Assembly (NCBI RefSeq): GCF_900105905.1
Contig: NZ_FNSV01000005.1
Location: 4,278,001 to 4,342,000, forward strand
Reading direction: 5' to 3'
DNA: 64,000 nucleotides
Source: Rhodococcus koreensis
Lineage (GTDB): Bacteria > Actinomycetota > Actinomycetes > Mycobacteriales > Mycobacteriaceae
Positions 56,429-64,000 of this stretch are shown piece after piece. Each line of letters opens with the position of its first letter. Position 1 is the first letter of the stretch. The position numbers and the translations under genes are program-made. The notes under the pieces are model-generated. The model did not search any database. It saw only the letters and a list, made by a program, of their open reading frames with translations, and was not told the origin of the DNA.

Positions 56429-57299
56429 GATCTCGGCCAGGCAACGTCGTCGTGTGGGACTCCCACGCCCGCGCCAGGAGGATCGCCAGCCCCAGATACG
56501 CCCATCCCGCCAGCACGTCCACGACGTAGTGCTCGCCGCCGTAGACCAGGACGAACGCCATGGCGACCGGGTACGCCGCCAGCAGCACGCGCGACCACAG
56601 ATTCTTCGCGAACGGCCACAACGCGACCGCCACCAGCAGCGCGAACGCGGCGTGCAGCGACGGCAGCGCGGCGACCGGATTGCTCTGCGCCTCCAGCCAC
56701 CGCGTGCTGACATCCATGGGAACGACACCGAATCCGAAGCCCGCGACGCGACCCACGCTGCCGGAGATCACGTCCCCCTCGGCGGCCAGCCACGGCGGCA
56801 CGGACGGAAGCAGAATGTACGTGACCAGCCCGAGGTACGACAACAGCAGCACCCGACGCATGTACCCCGACCACACGTCGCGCGAATACACGTAGAAGAC
56901 GGCCGCGAGCACCCACGGCACGAGGAAGTGACTGGTGTAGACGATCCCCGTGAGCAGAGTCCACCACGGCAGCTCACCCGTCGGAGGCAGCAGAGTCTCC
57001 TGCAACCACACGGTGGGAATCGTGCCACCGAAGAGCCAGCTCTCCACGGTCACCAGTTCCTGCGCCCGCACGGGCATCCCGAGGTGGTGGGCGACACCCC
57101 GGCTGAGGTCGTAGACGACGAGGGCAGCGATGAGCGGCAACCAGTCCCACACGACCCGCACATGGTCCCGCCACGGCCGGTCGATCGTGAACGCGATCAG
57201 GCCCGCGACGATCCACGTCGCCTGGTAGATGCGGTCGGTGGGCAGCCCCAGCGTGAAGATCGTGACGGTCAGCGCGAGCAGGTATGCGCTCCATGCCAC
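56397..57299 (-). CDS. PAP2/AUR1-like phosphatase, membrane
   Basis: A roughly 300-residue membrane protein of the inositol-phosphorylceramide synthase (AUR1)/PAP2 branch. Motifs ALPSLHAAFALL and YGGEHYVVDVLAGW provide the catalytic histidines and aspartate; six helices are seen. It would move or remove a phosphoryl group on a lipid. The start is uncertain: GTG at 57299 (used here) or the GTG at 57323 inside the family 1 palindrome, which would add eight residues (MVNKYSRA). No good ribosome site precedes either. Confidence 0.85.
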   Translation of the reverse strand: MAWSAYLLALTVTIFTLGLPTDRIYQATWIVAGLIAFTIDRPWRDHVRVVWDWLPLIAALVVYDLSRGVAHHLGMPVRAQELVTVESWLFGGTIPTVWLQETLLPPTGELPWWTLLTGIVYTSHFLVPWVLAAVFYVYSRDVWSGYMRRVLLLSYLGLVTYILLPSVPPWLAAEGDVISGSVGRVAGFGFGVVPMDVSTRWLEAQSNPVAALPSLHAAFALLVAVALWPFAKNLWSRVLLAAYPVAMAFVLVYGGEHYVVDVLAGWAYLGLAILLARAWESHTTTLPGRDLTVGHPRRRW

Positions 57300-57301
57300 C
57301 G

Positions 57302-57347
57302 CCCGTGAGTACTTGTTAACCACGGGCGGTTAAGAAGTACTCACGGG
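57302..57347. repeat. Palindromic repeat, family 1, copy 6
   Basis: Arms CCCGTGAGTACTTGTTAACC and GGTTAAGAAGTACTCACGGG around ACGGGC-type bases, one mismatch shared with copy 1. Read on the minus strand it encodes the end of the crotonase (PVSTS and TAA), and its far side holds a possible PAP2 start. Confidence 0.93.
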
Positions 57348-58115
57348 CGCAGCATCCCCGTGCCTGCCTGCCCCGGCGGCGAAGCGCGCGGCGCCCTCGA
57401 TCATTCCGTTGGCCAGCGAGATTGCGCCGTGCCGGAATTCGTTCAGCAGGGCCTGATCCTCGGTGAGCCCCGACTGCTCCAGCAGCGACAACCGGTCCTG
57501 CCGCAGGCACATCTGGGGCAGGCCGGCGATCTCGGTGGCCAGTTGCCGGGCTGCGGTGAGTGCCTCCCCCGCCGCGACCTTCCGGTTGATCAGCCCCATG
57601 CTCAGGGCCTCGTCGGCGTCGACGGGCCGCCCGGTGAGGACGAGGTCCATCGCGCGGCTCTCCCCGATGAGCCGCGGCAGGCGGACGGTGCCGCCGTCGA
57701 TGAGCGGCACGCCCCAGCGTCGGCAGAACACTCCGAGGACGGCGTCCGCACCGGCGACCCGCAGGTCGGCCCACAACGCGAGTTCGAGTCCGCCTGCCAC
57801 CGCGTGCCCGTCGATCGCGGCGATCACCGGTTTCGACAACCGCATTCGGGAGATGCCCATCGGTGCGTCGCCGTCGGGCGCCACCCGATTCCCGGTCCCG
57901 GAACTGATCGCCTTGAGATCCGCTCCCCCGCAAAATGTTCCGCCCTCGCCGTGCAGCACCGCGACGGACGCGGCCTCGTCAGCGTCGAAGGCGCGGAAGG
58001 CGTCGGCGAGCGCCTCGGCGGTGGGCCGGTCGACCGCGTTGCGGACTTCGGGCCGATTCAGGCTGATCGTCGTGACCGGGCCGTCCTTGCGGACGAGTAC
58101 CAAATCGGAAGTCAT
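57330..58115 (-). CDS. Enoyl-CoA hydratase/isomerase family protein
   Basis: A 261-residue crotonase. The oxyanion-hole segments GEGGTFCGGADLKAI and the AIDGHAVAGGLELALWADLRVA block are conserved, and ADAVLGVFCRRWGVPLIDGGTVRLPRLIG matches the family's C-terminal half. The second catalytic acid position was not resolved, so hydratase against isomerase is open. It is divergent from the TetR gene. Its last codons and TAA stop lie in a palindromic repeat. Confidence 0.92.
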   Translation of the reverse strand: MTSDLVLVRKDGPVTTISLNRPEVRNAVDRPTAEALADAFRAFDADEAASVAVLHGEGGTFCGGADLKAISSGTGNRVAPDGDAPMGISRMRLSKPVIAAIDGHAVAGGLELALWADLRVAGADAVLGVFCRRWGVPLIDGGTVRLPRLIGESRAMDLVLTGRPVDADEALSMGLINRKVAAGEALTAARQLATEIAGLPQMCLRQDRLSLLEQSGLTEDQALLNEFRHGAISLANGMIEGAARFAAGAGRHGDAAPVSTS

Positions 58116-58157
58116 CGCATGCGCCTTTCCTCGCCGGTGTAGCCGACGCTAGCACCC

Positions 58158-58191
58158 TTGACGCAAGAACGGAACGGGTGTTCACTTCTTG
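58158..58191 (+). promoter_or_regulatory. TetR promoter with inverted repeat, leaderless
   Basis: TTGACG is followed after 17 bases by TTCACT, placing transcription start on or beside the ATG at 58195. CAAGAA...TTCTTG (58164-58191) forms an inverted repeat across the promoter, suitable for the TetR repressor encoded downstream. Confidence 0.55.
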
Positions 58192-58194
58192 GGT

Positions 58195-58806
58195 ATGGCC
58201 TACCGGCGCACACCCGCCGTCCAGGAACGCCTGGACGCTCTCCGCACCACCCTCATCGACTCCGCGATCGGGCTGATCGCCCGCGACGGTTACGCCGGAT
58301 GCTCGATCTCCGCGGTCGCCGCGGAGGCCGGCGTCGGCACCGGCACCGTCTACCGGCACTTCTCGAACAAGGGCGAACTGTTCGCGGAAGTGTTCCGCAT
58401 CGTCTGCAGTCGCGAGGTGAGCGCCGCCGTCGAATCCGGTAACACCGCCCGTGCCGACGAGGGTCGTTGCGTCGCCGCCGTTTCCGCCTCCGTCGCCACG
58501 TTCGCCGAACGCGCGCTGCGCGCACCCACCCTGGCGTACGCACTGCTCGTGGAACCCGTCGACCCGCAGGTCGACACGGAGCGCCTGCTGTTCCGCGAAT
58601 CGTTCCGCGACGCCCTCGCGGTGGCGATCGCCGGCGCCGTCGAGGCCGGGGAGATCCCGGACCAGGACGCGTCGGTCACGGCCGCCTGCATCGTCGGCGC
58701 CATCGGCGAAGCACTGATCCTGCCCCTCGCCCGCGGCGCCGCCGACGCCGCGATCATCCCCGCCCTGCTCACGTTCACCCTTCGATCCCTCGGGAGCCCG
58801 ACATGA
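58195..58806 (+). CDS. TetR-family regulator of acyl-CoA genes
   Basis: A 203-residue TetR repressor. The DNA-binding domain is GLIARDGYAGCSISAVAAEAGVGTGTVYRHFSNKGELFAEVF within residues 20-65. The ligand domain is all-helical. Its stop overlaps the acyl-CoA dehydrogenase start in ATGA, and the crotonase gene is divergent, so it probably controls both sides in response to an acyl-CoA. ATG at 58195 fits a leaderless start. Confidence 0.9.
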   Translation: MAYRRTPAVQERLDALRTTLIDSAIGLIARDGYAGCSISAVAAEAGVGTGTVYRHFSNKGELFAEVFRIVCSREVSAAVESGNTARADEGRCVAAVSASVATFAERALRAPTLAYALLVEPVDPQVDTERLLFRESFRDALAVAIAGAVEAGEIPDQDASVTAACIVGAIGEALILPLARGAADAAIIPALLTFTLRSLGSPT

Positions 58807-60440
58807 GTGCCACACACGAGGTCGTCAACCAGGTGCCGCCGCTGATCAATTTCGACGCCGCCGATTACGCACCGATCCTCGAAGCGCTGCAACGCGAAGG
58901 CGCCCACGACGCGCTCGAAGAATTGCACGACGTCGGACGCCTCGCCGGGAGCGAGGAGGCGCAGCGCTGGGGCGACCTCGCCGAGGCGCACCCTCCCGTC
59001 CTGCGCACCCACGACCGCTACGGCCACCGAATCGACGAGGTCGAGTACGACCCGGCCTACCACCAGCTGATGACCACCGCCGTCGAGATGGGCCTGCACG
59101 GCGCACCGTGGGCCGACCCGCACCCGCGCGCCCACCTGGTACGGGCCGCGAAGATGGCGGTGTGGGGCCAGGTCGACGCCGGCCACGGCTGCCCGATCTC
59201 CATGACGTATGCCGTCGTCCCCGCCCTCCGGCACAACCGTGAGCTGGCGGAACGATACGAACCGTTGCTCACCGCCCGGGTCTACGATCCCGCGCTGCAT
59301 CCTCCGCTGACGAAGGCCGGGCTGATCGCCGGGATGTCGATGACGGAGAAGCAGGGCGGCTCCGACGTCCGCGCGGGCACCACCCGGGCCGTGCCGCAGT
59401 CCGATGGCAGCTACCTGCTGACCGGGCACAAGTGGTTCACGTCGGCGCCGATGTCCGACGTGTTCCTGGTGCTCGCCCAGGCACCCGGCGGACTGTCGTG
59501 CTTCTTCCTGCCCAGAGTCCTGCCGGACGGGACCCGCAACCGAATGCACCTGCAGCGCCTCAAGGACAAGCTCGGCAACCACTCCAACGCCAGCAGCGAG
59601 GTCGAGTACGACGAGGCCGTTGCCTGGCTCGTCGGCGAGGAAGGTCGCGGGGTTCCGACGATCATCGAGATGGTCAACATGACCCGCCTCGACTGCACCA
59701 TCGGCACGTCCACCGGCATGCGGGTCGGCACGGCGCAGGCCGCACATCACGCCGTGCACCGGAGCGCGTTCGGCGCCCACCTGGTGGATCAGCCGCTGAT
59801 GCGGAACGTGCTCGCCGACCTCGCCGTCGAGTCGGAGGCGGCTACGACCGTCGCCCTGTGGCTGGCCGCGCTGACCGACCGGGCGACCGCGGGCGACGAG
59901 CACGCGAACACGCTCCGCCGCATCTCGCTGTCGGTCAGCAAGTATTTCGTCTGCAAGCGCGGGCCGATCCATGCCGCCGAGGCCCTGGAATGCCTGGGCG
60001 GCAACGGGTACGTGGAGGAATCCCGGATGCCGCGACTGTACCGGGAGGCGCCCCTGCTGTCGGTGTGGGAGGGCTCCGGCAACGTCGCCGCCCTGGACAC
60101 CCTGCGCGCGATGGCCAAACAGCCGGAGACGCTTCAGGTGTTCTTCGACGAACTCGGCGCGACCGCCGGCGCCGACGCGCGACTCGACGCCGCCGTCACG
60201 GATCTGAAGGCGAGTTTCGGCGACCTCGACACGCTCGAGCACCGGGCGCGGCGAATCGTCGGCGACATGGCGGTCGCCCTCCAGGGTTCGCTGCTCGTCC
60301 GCCACGGGCACCCGGCGGTGGCCGACGCGTTCTGCGTCAGCCGGCTGTCCGGCGACTGGGGCACCGTGTTCGGCACACTGCCGACCGGCGTCGACACCGC
60401 CGCCATCATCGACCGCGCCACCCCCAAGGTGGGGTCATGA
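58803..60440 (+). CDS. Acyl-CoA dehydrogenase, AidB-like
   Basis: A 545-residue flavoenzyme of the AidB/isovaleryl-CoA dehydrogenase-like branch, longer than normal acyl-CoA dehydrogenases (about 380). The AidB pattern appears as GCPISMTYAVVPALRHN, MSMTEKQGGSDVRAGTT, LTGHKWFTSAPMSD and later GGNGYVEESRMPRLYREAPLLSVWEGSGNV. These enzymes bind FAD and desaturate acyl-CoA or act in repair of alkylated DNA; the acyl-CoA operon setting favours fatty-acid breakdown. Coupled to TetR and to the next crotonase by ATGA overlaps. Confidence 0.92.
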   Translation: MSATHEVVNQVPPLINFDAADYAPILEALQREGAHDALEELHDVGRLAGSEEAQRWGDLAEAHPPVLRTHDRYGHRIDEVEYDPAYHQLMTTAVEMGLHGAPWADPHPRAHLVRAAKMAVWGQVDAGHGCPISMTYAVVPALRHNRELAERYEPLLTARVYDPALHPPLTKAGLIAGMSMTEKQGGSDVRAGTTRAVPQSDGSYLLTGHKWFTSAPMSDVFLVLAQAPGGLSCFFLPRVLPDGTRNRMHLQRLKDKLGNHSNASSEVEYDEAVAWLVGEEGRGVPTIIEMVNMTRLDCTIGTSTGMRVGTAQAAHHAVHRSAFGAHLVDQPLMRNVLADLAVESEAATTVALWLAALTDRATAGDEHANTLRRISLSVSKYFVCKRGPIHAAEALECLGGNGYVEESRMPRLYREAPLLSVWEGSGNVAALDTLRAMAKQPETLQVFFDELGATAGADARLDAAVTDLKASFGDLDTLEHRARRIVGDMAVALQGSLLVRHGHPAVADAFCVSRLSGDWGTVFGTLPTGVDTAAIIDRATPKVGS

Positions 60441-61450
60441 CCGACCACGCCGGCACCCGCCCGGCGGCCTGGCGCGACGGCTGGGACGAGGGCGCAGACT
60501 CCCTGTTCGCGGGTCGTGAACCGGACCGGGCCGACGAGCCGGAGTACCGGACCCTCAGCTACGAGGTGACCGGACGCATCGCCCGGATCACGTTCGACCG
60601 GCCGGAGCACGGCAACGCGATCACCGCCGACACTCCCGTGGAGCTCGCCGCCACCGTGGAACGCGCCGACCTCGACCCGCGCGTGCACGTGATCCTGCTG
60701 TCGGGGCGCGGTAAAGGATTTTGCGGCGGATACGACCTGGGCGTCTTCGCGGAGAACAGCGGCGGCAGCGGCGAACGACCGGGCGAGACGACGGGCACCG
60801 TCCTCGATCCGATCGTGCAGGCACGCAACCACAATCCGTTCGCCAACTGGGATCCGATGGCCGACTACGCGATGATGAGCCGGTTCAACCGTGGCTTCGC
60901 GAGCCTGCTGCACGCGAACAAGCCGACCGTCGCGAAGATCCACGGATTCTGCGTGGCGGGCGGCACCGACATCGCGCTGTACTGCGACCAGATCGTCGCC
61001 GCGGACGACACGAAGATCGGCTATCCCCCGACCCGGGTGTGGGGTGTGCCGGCGGCCGGCATGTGGGCGCACCGCCTCGGCGACCAGCGGGCGAAACGAC
61101 TCCTCCTCACCGGCGACTGCATCACCGGACGGCAGGCGGCCGAGTGGGGTCTCGCCGTGGAGTCGGCGCCCGCGGACGAACTCGACCGCCGCACCGAGGA
61201 CCTCGTCGAGCGGATCGCGCAGATGCCGATCAACCAGCTGATGATGGTCAAACTCGCGCTGAACAGCGCGCTGCTCGCGCAGGGCGTCGCCAACTCGACG
61301 ATGGTGGGCACCGTCTTCGACGGGATGTCCCGGCACACCCGCGAGGGGTATGCGTTCCAATTGCGCTCGGCCACCGCCGGATTCCGTGAGGCCGTCCGCG
61401 AACGCGACGAGCCGTTCGGCGACCACAAGCAGTCCCGTCCGGGGCGCTGA
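60437..61450 (+). CDS. Enoyl-CoA hydratase-like protein with N-terminal extension
   Basis: A 337-residue crotonase-family protein, about 75 residues longer than the usual 260. The extra N-terminus (residues 1-40) is polar. The core has SGRGKGFCGGYDLGVF and the IHGFCVAGGTDIALYCDQIVAADD block; a 40-residue insertion between them (SGERPGETTGTVLDPIVQARNHNPFANWDP) is unusual. It lies downstream of the AidB-like gene with an ATGA overlap, and should hydrate its product. Confidence 0.9.
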   Translation: MTDHAGTRPAAWRDGWDEGADSLFAGREPDRADEPEYRTLSYEVTGRIARITFDRPEHGNAITADTPVELAATVERADLDPRVHVILLSGRGKGFCGGYDLGVFAENSGGSGERPGETTGTVLDPIVQARNHNPFANWDPMADYAMMSRFNRGFASLLHANKPTVAKIHGFCVAGGTDIALYCDQIVAADDTKIGYPPTRVWGVPAAGMWAHRLGDQRAKRLLLTGDCITGRQAAEWGLAVESAPADELDRRTEDLVERIAQMPINQLMMVKLALNSALLAQGVANSTMVGTVFDGMSRHTREGYAFQLRSATAGFREAVRERDEPFGDHKQSRPGR

Positions 61451-61475
61451 TCCGCTCCGCGACCACCCGGCCGCC

Positions 61476-62735
61476 TCACGCTTCGGTGCGCGCGGACGCG
61501 GCGGCGGCCCGTGCCATGAGCAGGTTGCGTTCCCGCCGGGTGGGTGCGGCGGCCGCGGCGTCCTCGAGCGTCCGGGCTGCCTCCTCGTAGCGGCCGAGGC
61601 GTTCGAGAACTTCGCCTCGCACCGCGCCGTACAGATGGAGGCGGGCCAGCCGGGGATCGTCCCGCACCGCGTCGAGGGCGGCCAGCGCCGCGTCCGGGCC
61701 GTCCGAATGCAGCAGCGCCACCGCGCGATTGAGTTCCACCACCGGCGACGGCGCCACCTGCGCCAGCGCGTCGTACAGGGCGACGATCGCCTCCCAGTCC
61801 GTGTCCTCGAAACGAGGCGCCCGGGCGTGACATCCGGCGATCGCGGCCTGCAACGAATAGGGACCGAGCGGGCGGCCCAGCGCGACGGCCCGCTCCAGCG
61901 CGGCATTACCGTGCTTCAACAGGATGCGGTCCCACCGCGACCGGTCCTGATCCTGCAACAGGATCGGTTCACCGCCCGGGCCCAGCCGAGCGGCGAACCG
62001 CGACGCCTGCAACTCGGTCAGCGCCACCAGTCCGTGCACCTCGGGCTCACGGGGTAGCAGTCCGGCGAGGACACGGGCGAGCCGCATCGCCTCGGCGGCG
62101 AGGTCACGTCGTATCCAGTCCTCACCCGACGTGGCGGCGTAGCCCTCGTTGAACACCAGGTAGACCACCTCGAGCACCGCCGACAGTCGCGCCGGAAGTT
62201 CCTCGCGCGCCGGCACCTCGAACGGCACCTTCGCCTCCGACAGCGTCCGCTTGGCCCTGCTGATCCGCTGTCCCATCGTCGCCGACGGCACCAGGAACGC
62301 CCGCGCGATCTCGTCCGTCCGGAGACCACCCACCAGCCGGAGTGTCAACGCCACCCGCGACTCCCGGGGAAGCACCGGGTGACACGCCACGAACACCAGC
62401 GCCAGCAGATCGTCCTCCACACCCTCGACCGCGTCCGGCGCGGGCATCGCGCTCGGCTGCTGCGCCGAGGGGTCCACGGCGATCTGCGTGTACTTCGACT
62501 GCTGCGACCGCTCACGGCGAATCCGATCGATCGCCTTGTGTTTGGCCGTCGCCGTCAGCCACGCACCCGGATTGTCCGGGACGCCGTCCCGCGGCCACTG
62601 CTCCAGCGCCAGCACGAACGCGTCCTGCGCGATCTCCTCGGCCGTGCCGACATCACGGACGAGACGGGTGAGGGACGCGATGAGCCGCGGCGACTCCATC
62701 CGCCACACCGCCTCGACCGTGCGCCGCGCGTCCAT
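61476..62735 (-). CDS. ECF sigma factor, ECF42-type (DUF6596)
   Basis: A 419-residue sigma factor, twice the length of usual ECFs. Sigma-2 (LTRLVRDVGTAEEIAQDAFVLALEQWPRDG) and sigma-4 (PRESRVALTLRLVGGLRTDEIARAFLVPSATMGQRISRAKRTL) regions are within residues 1-180. The C-terminal 230 residues are the DUF6596 extension with TPR-like repeats that defines ECF42. The group is regulated through the extension and not by an anti-sigma factor. It starts one base after the DGPF gene stop; the two-gene unit is the standard ECF42 arrangement. Confidence 0.92.
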   Translation of the reverse strand: MDARRTVEAVWRMESPRLIASLTRLVRDVGTAEEIAQDAFVLALEQWPRDGVPDNPGAWLTATAKHKAIDRIRRERSQQSKYTQIAVDPSAQQPSAMPAPDAVEGVEDDLLALVFVACHPVLPRESRVALTLRLVGGLRTDEIARAFLVPSATMGQRISRAKRTLSEAKVPFEVPAREELPARLSAVLEVVYLVFNEGYAATSGEDWIRRDLAAEAMRLARVLAGLLPREPEVHGLVALTELQASRFAARLGPGGEPILLQDQDRSRWDRILLKHGNAALERAVALGRPLGPYSLQAAIAGCHARAPRFEDTDWEAIVALYDALAQVAPSPVVELNRAVALLHSDGPDAALAALDAVRDDPRLARLHLYGAVRGEVLERLGRYEEAARTLEDAAAAAPTRRERNLLMARAAAASARTEA

Positions 62736-62736
62736 G

Positions 62737-63177
62737 TCAGCGGTCGGGGTGCTGCTCGCGGATCCGCGCCGCGAGCGCCTCTTCCCGCTCCCGCAACTCC
62801 GGCGTGAACTCGTCCCCGAAGTCGTCCGACTCGAAGATCGGCCGCACCTCGATCAGCTGTCGTATTCCGGTGCCGGGGTCGGCGGGGCACTTCTTCACCC
62901 ACTCGATCGCCTCCTCGAGAGACCGCACCTCCCAGATCCAGAAACCCGCGACGATCTCCTTCGACTCCGTGAACGGGCCGTCGACCACCGACGTCGTGCC
63001 GCCCTCGAACACCACCCGCGCCCCGGCGCTGGTCGGCTTCAGACCCTGCCCGTCGAGCATGATCCCGGCGTTCACCAAGTCCTCGTTGTACGCGCTCATC
63101 GCGGCGAGCATCGCCTCCGTCGGGGCGATCTTGTCTTCGTCGGCTCCGGCACCCTCGATCATCACCATGACCCGCAT
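62737..63177 (-). CDS. DGPF/YCII-family protein, ECF42 partner
   Basis: A 146-residue YCII-like dimeric alpha-beta protein with the defining motif VVDGPFTESKEIVAGFWIWEV (DGPF at about residue 66). ECF42 sigma factors are nearly always encoded with one or more DGPF proteins and activate them. Its reaction is unknown. GAGGAGG lies six bases before the ATG. A promoter matching the ECF42 consensus precedes it. Confidence 0.92.
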   Translation of the reverse strand: MRVMVMIEGAGADEDKIAPTEAMLAAMSAYNEDLVNAGIMLDGQGLKPTSAGARVVFEGGTTSVVDGPFTESKEIVAGFWIWEVRSLEEAIEWVKKCPADPGTGIRQLIEVRPIFESDDFGDEFTPELREREEALAARIREQHPDR

Positions 63178-63231
63178 GATTTCCTCCTCGATTGTGGTCG
63201 GTCCCGGCCTCTGCCCGGACTCACACGGTAC

Positions 63232-63258
63232 GTCGAACGGCGGGCCCGGTTTTCGACA
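63232..63258 (-). promoter_or_regulatory. Predicted ECF42 promoter
   Basis: On the minus strand TGTCGA (-35) and CGAC (-10) are 17 bases apart, upstream of the DGPF gene. This is the published ECF42-type pattern (TGTCGA with CGA/TC), and so suggests autoregulation of the DGPF-sigma operon. Confidence 0.75.
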
Positions 63259-63261
63259 TCA

Positions 63262-63307
63262 GCCGTGAGTACTTGTTAACCGCCAGCGGTTGGCAAGTAC
63301 TCACGGG
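63262..63307. repeat. Palindromic repeat, family 1, copy 7
   Basis: GTGAGTACTTGTTAACCGC pairs with GCGGTTGGCAAGTACTCAC, with two positions that become G-T (G-U) pairs. It lies between two divergent genes and three bases behind the predicted ECF42 -35 box, so a terminator role is not expected here. Confidence 0.92.
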
Positions 63308-63391
63308 GGCGATTGCAACACGATGCAACGCTTGCCGCTCAGCTCCGACCGGCGTGTGCTGCATGTCACATACCGAGCGAAGGAGAGGTAC

Positions 63392-64000
63392 ATGACACAG
63401 ACGGTCCAGCCGACTGAGGTGCAGACGACCCTGACCCCCCAGGAACGCGTCGACCTGTGGTTGGCGAGCTTCGAATCCGCTCTCGCCACGCGCGACGTCG
63501 ATCGCGCCGCGGGCATGTTCGCCGTCGACAGTTTCTGGCGGGACCTGGTGGCGTTCACCTGGAACCTCAAGACCGTGGAGGGGCGCGACGCCGTCGCCGC
63601 GATGCTGCACGCACGCCTCGACGACACCGACCCGACGAACTTCCGCACCACCGAGACCCCGGACGAGGCGGACGGCGTCACGTCCGCGTGGATCGAATTC
63701 GAGACGGCGACGGGCCGGGGCAAGGGGCACCTGCGGCTGAAGGACGACGAGGCGTGGACGTTCCTCACCACCATGCAGGAGTTGAAGGGCCACGAGGAAC
63801 GCCGGGGACGGAACCGCGTCAAGGGCGCGGTCCACGGCTCCGGCGGCGACACCCAGAGCTGGGCGGAGAAGCGGGAGATCGAGGAGCGGGAACTCGGCTA
63901 CACCCGGCAGCCGTACGTTCTCGTGATCGGCGGCGGCCAGGGCGGCATCGCGCTCGGCGCACGGCTGCGCCAACTCGGGGTGCCGGCCATCGTCGTCGAC
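63392..64000 (+). CDS. NTF2-like/flavin-containing monooxygenase fusion, 5' part
   Basis: The first 203 codons of a gene that runs off the window. Residues 20-150 form an NTF2/SnoaL-like domain (ASFESALATRDVDRAAGMFAVDSFWRDLVAFTWNLKTVEGRD), followed by a linker and the FAD Rossmann motif YVLVIGGGQGGIALGARLRQLG at about residue 177. This order is known in YUCCA-like flavin monooxygenases of actinobacteria and fungi; the substrate is unknown. GAAGGAGAGG precedes the ATG. It is divergent from the DGPF operon. Confidence 0.88.
   Translation, partial: MTQTVQPTEVQTTLTPQERVDLWLASFESALATRDVDRAAGMFAVDSFWRDLVAFTWNLKTVEGRDAVAAMLHARLDDTDPTNFRTTETPDEADGVTSAWIEFETATGRGKGHLRLKDDEAWTFLTTMQELKGHEERRGRNRVKGAVHGSGGDTQSWAEKREIEERELGYTRQPYVLVIGGGQGGIALGARLRQLGVPAIVVD

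Noticed and set aside
45952-57347. All palindromes as simple Rho-independent terminators
   Set aside because: No T tract follows them, copy 1 lies in a promoter-side gap and copy 7 lies between divergent genes; some may still act as terminators.

Overview
The window is high-GC actinobacterial DNA. The evidence is pervasive G/C-ending codons, many GTG starts, four-base ATGA/GTGA gene overlaps, a WhiB protein, a PknD-like Ser/Thr kinase, DtxR/IdeR-type iron control, and a block that follows the Mycobacterium tuberculosis Rv0535-Rv0541c gene order. The mixture of a ChoD-like oxidase, a Baeyer-Villiger monooxygenase, beta-oxidation genes and tandem transport systems best suits a large-genome Rhodococcus (jostii/opacus type). 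That species-level guess is inference.

Layout. 0-2.6 kb: end of a metallophosphoesterase, tRNA-Pro(CGG) with a strong terminator, an iron-boxed siderophore-binding lipoprotein, and a YdjM-like membrane protein. 2.7-7.9 kb: a 19-codon membrane micro-ORF, a furA/catR-katA peroxide module split by a large TnpB-like gene, and a divergent ArsR/SRPBCC pair with its own operator. 7.9-14.3 kb: TetR, Baeyer-Villiger monooxygenase, ChoD-like GMC oxidase and acetoacetate-decarboxylase-family gene as one overlapping operon, then a Tat-exported multicopper oxidase. 14.4-19.5 kb: a formylglycine-generating enzyme, two convergent membrane genes, a secreted lipase bracketed by palindromes, and a frameshifted IS110 element. 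19.5-21.8 kb: ask-asd operon with a likely internal start for the aspartokinase beta subunit. 21.9-30.9 kb: lipoprotein, DUF1254 protein, SulP transporter, AI-2E exporter plus alkylsulfatase, M23 lipoprotein. 31-37.3 kb: large LuxR (LAL) regulator, PknD-like kinase, WhiB3-like protein, ROK kinase. 37.5-46 kb: a FUSC-like protein and an alpha-glucoside/trehalose-type ABC uptake and hydrolysis system controlled by LacI. 46-50.5 kb: LtrA-family protein between two inverted palindromes, a sulfite-oxidase-like membrane fusion, a methyltransferase and a lipoprotein. 50.6-57.3 kb: the Rv0535-Rv0541c-like MTAP/epimerase/glycosyltransferase block, an alpha/beta hydrolase and a PAP2/AUR1 protein. 57.3-61.5 kb: crotonases, TetR and an acyl-CoA dehydrogenase. 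61.5-64 kb: an ECF42 sigma factor with its DGPF (YCII) partner and predicted promoter, then the start of an NTF2-flavin monooxygenase fusion that runs off the window.

The most unusual signal is a dispersed family of intergenic palindromes. Seven 46-51 bp copies share arms GTGAGTACTTGTTAAC. Two related pieces have different inner arms (GTGAGCGGCAAAG, two copies; GTGAGTGGTTA, one copy) but the same GTGAG outer clamp. The copies show compensatory base changes, sometimes carry a small satellite hairpin, and repeatedly supply or overlap the stop codons of neighbouring genes. One sits between divergent genes, so they are not simply terminators. The second highlight is the 609-residue TnpB-like gene lodged between furA and katA.
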